From a virus, in the IMG/VR virus record IMGVR_UViG_3300029319_000257, positions 1 to 32,373 of that record: a stretch of 32,373 nt of DNA, one strand, 5' to 3'. Under the pieces are notes generated by a model that ran no database searches, was not told the origin of the DNA, and saw nothing but the letters and a program-made list of their open reading frames with translations. A program made the translations under genes and the position numbers. This document shows positions 5,673-13,322 of this stretch, in pieces. Positions within the stretch are counted from its first letter, which is position 1; each line of letters starts with the position of its first letter.

Positions 5673-5700
5673 ATAATACCACAGGTTTTGCTTAGGTCAA
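5673..5700 (-). promoter_or_regulatory. Sigma70-like promoter ahead of nucleotidase-primase block
   Basis: The -35 hexamer TTGACC (5695-5700) and the -10 hexamer TATTAT (5673-5678) are separated by 16 bases. The bases just before the -10 read TGG, which fits an extended -10 (TGn). Transcription would start near 5665, just before the ribosome binding site of the HAD gene. It sits in the 54-base gap after the resolvase gene, one of the few gaps in the window large enough for a promoter. It would let host RNA polymerase transcribe the metabolism genes and the leader cassette separately from the tail genes. Confidence 0.55.
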
Positions 5701-5704
5701 GATA

Positions 5705-6283
5705 TTAATCAACGAGTATAATTTTTTCTGTAAGAAACCCTTTGTTATTTTTGTTTCTTATCGAATACTCGCCAGCACGGGCGATCACAACAGCATCAGC
5801 CCGATCATCAGTTCCTTTTTTGTAGTTACGTCCACCTCTGGCCATCTCATATTTAAAAGCTGTTTTTTCTTTTTCAATAACAGCCTCAATGACCATCTTT
5901 TTCCTTTGCGGTCCTTTTGTGCCTCTTGGAAATGACAATCCGTACAAAGTTCGAGCCGTGTTCACATTAATATAAACAGGGTCTTTTTCAAAACACTCGA
6001 AACAAATCCAGGAAACTATGCCGTTAAATTTTGCTAACTTTATGATCGTGTCCGCTCTTGACTTGCCAGGAAGAAACTTTTTAAGAGCGGTCTCAATAAA
6101 AACCTCTTTAATGTTATATTCAGATCTTAGTGTGTATAGTTCTGCCCCAATAATCTCAGCCTTTTCAAAAAGCGTGCTAGCTTTCGATATATCCCATCCA
6201 TCAACAACAACTAATTCACGAGTTTCTGGGTTTACAACTGCAACACCAACCATGGTGGTAGAGATGTCTAATCCTAGTATCAT
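5705..6283 (-). CDS. RuvC-like Holliday junction resolvase
   Basis: A 192-residue protein of the RNase H-like nuclease fold. The four acidic positions expected for RuvC-type enzymes are present: D6 in ILGLDIST, E64 in VFIETALKKF, and D159/D160 and D163 in TDDRADAVVIA. It would cleave branched DNA during recombination and before packaging. T4 itself uses endonuclease VII (gp49), a different fold, for this, so this phage has the RuvC-type solution. The start ATG at 6283 has no clear ribosome binding site; the gap to the tail gene ahead is only 12 bases, so it may be read through from the structural operon. The C-terminus is basic and then hydrophobic (KIILVD). Confidence 0.82.
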   Translation of the reverse strand: MILGLDISTTMVGVAVVNPETRELVVVDGWDISKASTLFEKAEIIGAELYTLRSEYNIKEVFIETALKKFLPGKSRADTIIKLAKFNGIVSWICFECFEKDPVYINVNTARTLYGLSFPRGTKGPQRKKMVIEAVIEKEKTAFKYEMARGGRNYKKGTDDRADAVVIARAGEYSIRNKNNKGFLTEKIILVD

Positions 6284-6295
6284 ATAAAAACTATA

Positions 6296-7642
6296 TCAGA
6301 AATCAAGCTTAAGTTTAAACGTGTAAGAATCAGTTTCTTTTTTAAGCACAGGAGTTGCTAACTTCGCTATGCCCAAAAGATTTTTGTCGTCATCATAAAT
6401 AGCAATTTTACTAATGAATGTTTGCTTTTCAAATTGGTCTTCGTGATTGCAGTATTCGGATTCTACTGTGTTTTTGATAGCAATTTCTTTTGGCTCAACA
6501 TAGGACGAACTATCAAAGTGAACTAGTTCTTTCCAGTTCGAGTAGGATGACGAAATCCAAGTTGGATTTAGTGAGTTGTTAAGTTTCCCTGCTGGTGCGT
6601 TAGCAAACATTGTTAAAGTTGGTATGGTATTTTTACCTCGGAAACTCATCGCAAAGTGACTTGAACTAGGAAAATACCCAAAGTTTGCGTCTGTTCTAGT
6701 GGCTCCACCTGGAGCGTGGTCTACACCATCGGCGGCAGCGATACCCTGACTGCCAGAGGATCCTGTGTTATATGACCAAAAATATGTCCAGTTTGGTCTA
6801 AAGCCTTGGCCTGCTCCCTCTGATCCAGTAGCTGTATAAGAATCAAGGATTGCTGCATTTCCGTTTATTGGCTCTTCGTTATACAAGAACACAAAACCCT
6901 CGTCATACAAAACAAGTCCAACTGTTGTACCGCTTACCTCTGAACCTGGTTGGACTGAAATCAGTTCGCCGTTTCTTTTTTCGTCCCTGCACCTATCCAT
7001 CAGGGTGCCAGTGTAGTAAAACTCTAAATCAACACTACCTCTTTCGATACTCGATCCATAAAAAATGGAGGGAATACTTATCAGGTTAATAGCACCTGTT
7101 AAGAATGGAGGGATAGTTGGGTCAACTGTTTTGCTTCCTGAGAACGTGTAAAGGGGGCTGTATCTTTTGTATTTTTCAACCGATGTTCTCAACGCCAATA
7201 AACTTTTACTTTGGCTAAAATACAAGTCTGTTGTGTTGGCCGAAGCTCTGTTTATATCTTGAACACCTATTGTATATGCAAAAGGGTATGTTCTGCCTCC
7301 ATAAATATATTGCCGACTTATACTAGCAGTTAACGGATATGCCCCTGTGAGCTTTGTTCCATATTCTGCTTCGCTGTATGTTCCAGTGGCAACGCTCTGG
7401 AAAGACATATTAGATCCGTCTTTTATGATAAACGCATGAACAGTGTTTGTATCGTCTGGACTTGTTGTCCTGTCTACATTAAGTTCATACAAACTTATTG
7501 ATCCAGTGCCGATGTTTACACCTTTGTATCTGGACTCATTAACATAAAGAGATCCACTGTAGGCCGTAAACTTTTTGCCTGGCGAAGTCTCTAAATTATT
7601 TTGAAATATATCGTCGGGACCAAACTCGTGGAGGAACGGCAT
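6296..7642 (-). CDS. Virion structural protein (paralogous C-terminus with next gene)
   Basis: A 448-residue protein rich in S, T, G, Y and N with beta-strand patterning and no membrane segments, typical of tail, fibre or baseplate decoration proteins. Its last about 50 residues (FISKIAIYDDDKNLLGIAKL through FKLKLDF) align with the end of the 382-residue protein encoded just upstream (YITTVGLYGANNELLAVAKL through RVRLDY), so the two share a C-terminal domain. The start has an excellent GGAGGTG ribosome binding site 4 bases before the ATG. I cannot assign it to a named T4 protein. It is the last gene of the structural block. Confidence 0.75.
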   Translation of the reverse strand: MPFLHEFGPDDIFQNNLETSPGKKFTAYSGSLYVNESRYKGVNIGTGSISLYELNVDRTTSPDDTNTVHAFIIKDGSNMSFQSVATGTYSEAEYGTKLTGAYPLTASISRQYIYGGRTYPFAYTIGVQDINRASANTTDLYFSQSKSLLALRTSVEKYKRYSPLYTFSGSKTVDPTIPPFLTGAINLISIPSIFYGSSIERGSVDLEFYYTGTLMDRCRDEKRNGELISVQPGSEVSGTTVGLVLYDEGFVFLYNEEPINGNAAILDSYTATGSEGAGQGFRPNWTYFWSYNTGSSGSQGIAAADGVDHAPGGATRTDANFGYFPSSSHFAMSFRGKNTIPTLTMFANAPAGKLNNSLNPTWISSSYSNWKELVHFDSSSYVEPKEIAIKNTVESEYCNHEDQFEKQTFISKIAIYDDDKNLLGIAKLATPVLKKETDSYTFKLKLDF

Positions 7643-7646
7643 TTTG

Positions 7647-7653
7647 CACCTCC
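7647..7653 (-). promoter_or_regulatory. Strong ribosome binding site GGAGGTG
   Basis: It lies 4 bases upstream of the ATG at 7642 in the 12-base gap between two paralogous structural genes and fixes the start of the 448-residue protein. Confidence 0.75.
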
Positions 7654-7654
7654 G

Positions 7655-8803
7655 CTAGTAATCTAGTCTGACTCGTAACGTAAACTCATTTGATGGAGTT
7701 TTCTTAAGCGGTTCGCTAAGTTTTGCTACAGCGAGCAACTCGTTGTTCGCACCATAAAGCCCAACAGTCGTAATGTATGATACAGGAGAATCTTCTCTTG
7801 TTTCTTTTACTCTAATCTGGCTTTTTGACAGGTACGTCGGGTTACTTGAATAGTTAAAATCAGAAGCGTTAGCACGACAGAAGTAAATTGTTGAGTTTAG
7901 CTCCGTAGTGTTAGCAAAGTATATGTCTTGAAGTCTATTTCTTAAATCATTAGCGGTGCCACTGATTGAGTTCGCTTGTAGGTCCTCATCAATATTACGG
8001 TTTGAGGCACTGTCCATAGTAACTTTACCACCCGAGTCAGGGGCCAGGTCTTCGCCCCAACCATAGAGATCGTTCCCAAGGAGACCGCCACTTGCCTGAA
8101 CTTTAAACAAGGAAGAAGTAAGAACAGCGATACCCGCCTGATAGTACAGGAGACCACACAGCAAACCTTGGTTATCGGTTGGCATCGTATTAAGAGTGCC
8201 GCTATTTGAAGACGTCACAAACAACAGTCCGTATTCACCAGCAGGTGAATTTGTCTTAAAGGACGTGGAACCACTTGAGTCTTGAATTTGTATGACTCTG
8301 TTTGTTCTAGCTATCTGATCATAAGCACCAGTGGGATCAACACTAAAGTTCATCCTAAAAGTGCCTTTTTGAATCTCGTCCTTAACTAAAAGTCTTGAGA
8401 AGTTAAAGAAGATTGCATCATGGAACTTCTCGCCAGAAGTCAAATCGCCATCTTTGTCAAACTCCCTAATGCTTCCAGTTGCATCATGACCCACCAATAT
8501 CTGTGCCATTTGGTTATACAATTGTAGTTTTTGCTTGCCCTGGACGTTAGTCGAAGCTGACAACGCTGAATTGGCACTCAGACCAACCGTGATATCAAAG
8601 ATGTGGTTAGCAGAGGAACTTAGGTACGGATAGTCAAACACGCTTTGGAACATACCGTGACTAAAGTTTTTAACGTTGGTAGACTCATTTGCCACCAAAT
8701 AGGTTCCCGAAACAATTGTCCCCGTAATCGGGATGGCCTCATGAAGCTTAGTTCTCGATGACTGTATGTCAGAAGCCTGTAGTGTTTTAAAAGATGTTGC
8801 CAT
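7655..8803 (-). CDS. Virion structural protein (paralogous C-terminus with following gene)
   Basis: A 382-residue S/T/N-rich beta protein beginning MATSFKTLQASDIQSSRTKL. The middle contains short asparagine- and serine-rich turns and no recognised enzyme motif. The C-terminal segment TTVGLYGANNELLAVAKLSE...LRVRLDY matches the corresponding end of the 448-residue neighbour, with a shared L(Y/I)-x-x-x-N-x-L-L-x-x-A-K-L core. It would be a tail or fibre-associated subunit. The start has AAGGG 7 bases ahead and follows the previous stop by 13 bases. Function beyond 'structural' is not supported. Confidence 0.75.
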   Translation of the reverse strand: MATSFKTLQASDIQSSRTKLHEAIPITGTIVSGTYLVANESTNVKNFSHGMFQSVFDYPYLSSSANHIFDITVGLSANSALSASTNVQGKQKLQLYNQMAQILVGHDATGSIREFDKDGDLTSGEKFHDAIFFNFSRLLVKDEIQKGTFRMNFSVDPTGAYDQIARTNRVIQIQDSSGSTSFKTNSPAGEYGLLFVTSSNSGTLNTMPTDNQGLLCGLLYYQAGIAVLTSSLFKVQASGGLLGNDLYGWGEDLAPDSGGKVTMDSASNRNIDEDLQANSISGTANDLRNRLQDIYFANTTELNSTIYFCRANASDFNYSSNPTYLSKSQIRVKETREDSPVSYITTVGLYGANNELLAVAKLSEPLKKTPSNEFTLRVRLDY

Positions 8804-8816
8804 TGTTTAACCCTTA

Positions 8817-9857
8817 TTATACCTTCTTAACGAATCTCACAGGGATATCAACTCTATAGCCAGTTGTAAAACCTGTAACTCTAATTGTTGAGTCTACAAA
8901 CCTAAATGAATTGCCGCTGCTCACATAGTCAGCAGCAGTGGTGCCGCCAAGCTTGTCAAACAAAACGTTACTAGTTTGAAGGTTTTCTGATGCCAGTAGA
9001 CGGAATGCAAATCTAGTTCCATATCGCCCACCATTCGTATCCCCAATCACCGAGAAAGTATCTGCGGGTGAGTCGTCATTTGTAGATCTATTAAATTCAG
9101 CAACACCAGGAGCCTGTCCATCTGGTGCTGAAAAATATTGTGCATTTGAATTTAGCGAGAAATAGTAGCTAGCGATGTTGTCGTCATCTATGAATGACGG
9201 TCTAGCCACCGTTGTTCCATCGAGGGACAGAACCTGCCCCAGACGATTATCCATTTCTACCAAATATTGTGTTTCCCTAAGAGCGTCCGCAGTGTCCAAC
9301 TTTTGAACTGACAGGTCTGTGTTGTCTATCCCCTGGTCTAAGCAGATAAACTGACCTGCTGTAGCAAAGCTGCGATTGCCACGAACTATACCGATAAATG
9401 TTCTAAACGGCGAAGTGGCCGTCGAGGTCGAAAATGTGTCGGGGTCAGAGGTTGTGTAATCAGTTGTCACTAGATATCCACCTACTGGAATATCTGAAAG
9501 CGCTGCGGTGTTTTTGTCAACTGTCTGAGAAATAGTATCGTTGTTCTTGATAACTGGCAAGTAAAGCAAATCATCTCGAACGTATGAAACCAACTTATGG
9601 TTCATGATAGAAGTATTGTTTGTAAAGGCCTCAAGAATAGGAGACTGCAAAATGTTTATGTCATAATATGCTGAGCCGCTGGGGTGGATACCCTCGGCAG
9701 CATTGCTGTTTCGGTACAATGTATAGTCTATCTCATCATCACCAAGAGCAAATTTTGCAATGCGGAAACTGCCGTCGCCCGCCGCTAATCTTTTTCTGCC
9801 AGTGTCAGTTAAAACCGCATCTAAAATAATATCGCCACTGTTATCTAAAAACGCCAT
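8817..9857 (-). CDS. Tail-associated structural protein with LTxxGR...DDEIDY motif
   Basis: A 346-residue protein whose N-terminus (MAFLDNSGDIILDAVLTDTG, then GDGSFRIAKFALGDDEIDY) is of a type that I recall from tail genes of marine myophages. The pattern L-T-x-x-G-(K/R)...G-x-F...F-x-x-x-D-D-x-I-x-Y is also present at the start of the 336-residue protein at 17920. The rest is beta-rich, ending in strands TIRVTGFTTGYRVDIPVRF. The ATG has an AGAGGGAG ribosome binding site 5 bases ahead. The 83-base gap before it (9858-9940), the largest in the window, is AT-rich; I see no convincing promoter or terminator there, only a weak 4 base-pair GAAC/GTTC stem. Confidence 0.78.
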   Translation of the reverse strand: MAFLDNSGDIILDAVLTDTGRKRLAAGDGSFRIAKFALGDDEIDYTLYRNSNAAEGIHPSGSAYYDINILQSPILEAFTNNTSIMNHKLVSYVRDDLLYLPVIKNNDTISQTVDKNTAALSDIPVGGYLVTTDYTTSDPDTFSTSTATSPFRTFIGIVRGNRSFATAGQFICLDQGIDNTDLSVQKLDTADALRETQYLVEMDNRLGQVLSLDGTTVARPSFIDDDNIASYYFSLNSNAQYFSAPDGQAPGVAEFNRSTNDDSPADTFSVIGDTNGGRYGTRFAFRLLASENLQTSNVLFDKLGGTTAADYVSSGNSFRFVDSTIRVTGFTTGYRVDIPVRFVKKV

Positions 9858-9940
9858 GTTGGCTCCCTCTTATGAATAACTATTATTGTTGAACGTCGTA
9901 GTTCTTAATAAGTAGTATTGTTTTTATCTTTTTGATCCTT

Positions 9941-12900
9941 TTACCTGTTTTCGGTGCTTGTAAAGTTGAGAACAATATCAACTTTCCTTCCTGTATCCCT
10001 CGAAGTAATTCTCACTACAAATTGATTCCCAGTTATCCCGTTGTCACCTATCTGTGGGACTAAACTTTTTTCCGAGGCAAACAACCCAGTCCTTGAATTA
10101 GAGAATCCACTATTTTGACTAACCTCTGCAAAAGGTAAAGTTTGAATGTCTGCTCCTTTTATTTCTATAAATCTTTTCATCTTCTTGGAGGGCATCTTTG
10201 TTGTTGTTACCTCTGGAGTATATTCTTTAACAATCGGTGTATAAAACCCCTCACTTAGACGAAGCTCAACTTCATAAATTGGTCCTGGGTTTGAAAAAAA
10301 TTGTCCTGCGGCCGCTCTAAATGTATAGTAATACTTTCTATTAGGCTGAATGTCATCCACAAAATCGTAAGCACGGGCAAAATCCTCTGCTCCAGCGGAT
10401 GCATTTATATTGAGCCTTTTAAGCAGCTTGCCCGAAAAAGATCTGTACAAGTCCTCAGGCTTTGCTACATTTGTGTTAATCTCATCAGTTCGATAGATTA
10501 GCATTTCTGGTGCTCTTCGACTTTCTTTGTAGCTTATTCTGTTGGCTGGTTGGGACGGGTCTTGGATTCTTTGGTTAGACTCTAGCTCCTGAAGAGCCTC
10601 TCTTTCCTGCTGATCAAACGCAATATAATTTAGGGCGTTCGCACCAACATATTCCCCAACCGAGGGAGAAAGGTTTATCAAAATCTTATTGCTTGTATTT
10701 TGATACGAAAAGATACTTGCTTCAGGCGTGAGAGGGGGATATGGTATGATCTTAACAATCGGATAAGCCACACCACCTACGAACGTGTCAGGTCGTCCGG
10801 CCATACTAGCAGCAGCAAAACGCTCAATAAATCTTCTCCCACTTCCATCATCTGTGGTCTTCCACCCGCCAATAATTAGTGGGTATTCTATAACCTTAAC
10901 GTTTGGCTGTGTGTCTACGTTAAACGAATAGAAACCAAGAGTCCCACCCTCATTAGATCCTCTTTGTCTTGCTATTAACTGATCTCTCGCCCCTGGGAAA
11001 GACGCAAACCTTGTTCTAAACAAAAACTTAGACCCATAAACAACATCATATGCATAAAGCTCGTACTGATAATATTTGTTTGATTTAACTTGGGTGTCCA
11101 CAAACCTAAGGAGATCGATTTCATTAGTGTTCGCAAAATAGTAATTTTGTAACACCCTGCGGCGTTGTGGTTCGTGCCTGTTTGCACGGGTAGCATATTT
11201 CACAAGCTTGTAGACTATTGTCTCGGATTCACTTAATGTTTTTCGCCCCTCTAGAAGTTCTTTATACTTTACAGCTTTTTGGCGGGACTGCCTTCTAACA
11301 AGATTGTTTATTTGACTTGTCCAAGCGTTAACTGCGGCCTGACCACCGTTTCTTTCTCTCCAGGGACCATTCAAACTGAGTTCTGACATATTATCCGAAC
11401 GAAGAGATTGAGCCGTATTTCTTAGCCAATCTGAAAAGTCAAACACTCTTGTTTGTTGTCTGGATTGTACTATAGAAACAGTTCTCTCCCTGGAGTCAAA
11501 CTGATCTGGTCCGAGCCTAGAAACACCCTGAGGAGCAATGGCACCATAAGTTGTAAATCTAAAACCAACAGAAGAAGAAGCTATCTCAGGGTTTATGATA
11601 GAGTTTACCATCGAAGTAGCACCAAGTGTTCTGTTCAAAAACTGATTTAAGCTGCCCTGCTCCAGCATCGGAATTGATATTTCTGTATAAAGAGGAAACT
11701 CATTTTTATATTCGTTAAATTCTTCAAACAAATTCATCGAGGTTGCATCAGTTGTCTGATTGTAGAAGCGTCTTGCTATTGATGAGGTTAGATCAATAAC
11801 AACGTTTGTGTTTCTGGTTGCTCTGCCATACTGAATAAGATAATCTGATATGCCCCTATCTTCGTCTGCTGCTTGTTGAGCCCTCAGTCTCGGAAGCGTG
11901 CCTGTGATAAATTCGTTTAGTCTAACTAATCCATCATACCCTCTTCTTACTTCATCGCCCTCAGGTGAAGAGTCCCAACCCTGGCCAGACAGATTCTCTA
12001 TGGGATTAGCGCCAACAGCCAATTGATACACATAGAGGTTAGGCAAAGCCGATTCAGGTATTGCACTGTTAGCAATTGAATTTTCATATCCAGGCAATCC
12101 ATAGTTGTAAACACCCTCTATTCTGGCAGGCTGAGCAACGTTAGCTTCTCTGCTAAGTTGGGTTCTTGTTGATGGTACCTCCTCAAGAACTGCCGTGAAA
12201 GGATCCCTAACAAAACTGGTCCTAGTTTCAAAATCATAAAATTCATACACAACTGGCTCGGCCTGTTCTGCAAGAATAATTCTCTCTTGTCTAGTAAGTG
12301 CGGCGTTGGCTGCCTCAAGAGCCTTACTGATACCATACTCGCTGCGAATTCTTTCCAGCACAGCTATTAAAGAGTTGTTGTATCTATCGTATGGAGACAA
12401 TCTTTGGTTATCTGGTATGTGTTCGTTCGAATAATATGGGTTACCAACTCCCTCAGGAGTAAACATAGTATGATCTTCTAGAAATTCATCAAAGTCATCA
12501 TAATCTAAAACACGAAGAATTCTGTTCATTCGAGGACTGGGCTGCCAAAGTCTTTCTGTTCCTCTTTGAGTTCGGATAACCCTCGGGTCACCACCAATTG
12601 TTTTTGTACGAGAGCCGTTTTCAAGAGCAACCCCCCGTGGGAAAAAATCTTCTACCTCTGCAAACGTTTCAAATATCTCTGGGAATCCAGCGGAAGCTAA
12701 ATTATTAATTTCATTGAAGAAATTAAACGGGCGGTCGCCTATTGTGCTGTTCGGAAACTCTGCTGGAAAAACATATCCTCGATATCTTTCCTCGCCAGGA
12801 TTGGCTGCAACGTGTCGTCTAACTCTTCCTGCTCGGGCAGCTATAATATCATCCTTATCACCTTGGTTAAGTCCAAGTATTACTGTCCTAGATCCATCCC

Positions 12901-13321
12901 TAACGTATCCAGGGATGCTAAAATTAACATTAACAGATGTCGGAGCCTCTGGTGTAAGTCTTCTATTAGCATATGCATCATTAGATTCCAAGGGTGTGAA
13001 TGTTACTTTATCGGCCAAGTTTCTATCACTTCCCATACTATAGTATTTGTTTATAGGATCCAATAAGCTCAATGCTCGCTGTGCGATGACCTGCCTTGAA
13101 GAAAAGTCAGGACTCCTTTGTCCAGACAACACATTTAATGACTGATATTTTTGATTTGGGCTACCCTGTGGCTGGACAAATTCATAAAACTCTTGCCCAC
13201 TAGCAACAAGATTACCTTGAACTTCTGACGTTAGGTTCTCAAGAAAGGTTTCCCTTCTTTCTCCGAGTTCAACCTCGTTTACCTCTGGTTCTTGTTGTCT
13301 ATTTCTATCGCCGGCTGCCAA
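9941..13321 (-). CDS. Large tail/baseplate protein with fibronectin III-like modules
   Basis: A 1126-residue protein with no early ATG. The TTG at 13321 is preceded at 7 bases by AGAGGA, so a TTG start is likely. The product is rich in Y, N, R, E and Q. Two segments have the strand pattern of fibronectin type III-like folds: about residues 735-770 (KYYQYELYAYDVVYGSK) and about 985-1030 (PNRKYYYTFRAAAGQFFSNP). No catalytic motif is visible. It follows the 1195-residue gene by one base. Its size and place between other structural genes suggest a baseplate or tail-tip component; I cannot equate it with a T4 protein. Confidence 0.75.
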   Translation of the reverse strand: MAAGDRNRQQEPEVNEVELGERRETFLENLTSEVQGNLVASGQEFYEFVQPQGSPNQKYQSLNVLSGQRSPDFSSRQVIAQRALSLLDPINKYYSMGSDRNLADKVTFTPLESNDAYANRRLTPEAPTSVNVNFSIPGYVRDGSRTVILGLNQGDKDDIIAARAGRVRRHVAANPGEERYRGYVFPAEFPNSTIGDRPFNFFNEINNLASAGFPEIFETFAEVEDFFPRGVALENGSRTKTIGGDPRVIRTQRGTERLWQPSPRMNRILRVLDYDDFDEFLEDHTMFTPEGVGNPYYSNEHIPDNQRLSPYDRYNNSLIAVLERIRSEYGISKALEAANAALTRQERIILAEQAEPVVYEFYDFETRTSFVRDPFTAVLEEVPSTRTQLSREANVAQPARIEGVYNYGLPGYENSIANSAIPESALPNLYVYQLAVGANPIENLSGQGWDSSPEGDEVRRGYDGLVRLNEFITGTLPRLRAQQAADEDRGISDYLIQYGRATRNTNVVIDLTSSIARRFYNQTTDATSMNLFEEFNEYKNEFPLYTEISIPMLEQGSLNQFLNRTLGATSMVNSIINPEIASSSVGFRFTTYGAIAPQGVSRLGPDQFDSRERTVSIVQSRQQTRVFDFSDWLRNTAQSLRSDNMSELSLNGPWRERNGGQAAVNAWTSQINNLVRRQSRQKAVKYKELLEGRKTLSESETIVYKLVKYATRANRHEPQRRRVLQNYYFANTNEIDLLRFVDTQVKSNKYYQYELYAYDVVYGSKFLFRTRFASFPGARDQLIARQRGSNEGGTLGFYSFNVDTQPNVKVIEYPLIIGGWKTTDDGSGRRFIERFAAASMAGRPDTFVGGVAYPIVKIIPYPPLTPEASIFSYQNTSNKILINLSPSVGEYVGANALNYIAFDQQEREALQELESNQRIQDPSQPANRISYKESRRAPEMLIYRTDEINTNVAKPEDLYRSFSGKLLKRLNINASAGAEDFARAYDFVDDIQPNRKYYYTFRAAAGQFFSNPGPIYEVELRLSEGFYTPIVKEYTPEVTTTKMPSKKMKRFIEIKGADIQTLPFAEVSQNSGFSNSRTGLFASEKSLVPQIGDNGITGNQFVVRITSRDTGRKVDIVLNFTSTENR

Positions 13322-13322
13322 A

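Noticed and set aside
5651-5674. Upstream ATG at 5674 as the start of the HAD protein.
   Set aside because: It would place the strong ribosome binding site inside the gene and overlap the predicted -10 element; the ATG at 5650 starts right at the HAD core strand.
9858-9940. Largest intergenic gap (83 bases) as a terminator or promoter.
   Set aside because: Only a 4 base-pair GAAC/GTTC stem without a U-run and no good -35/-10 pair were found.
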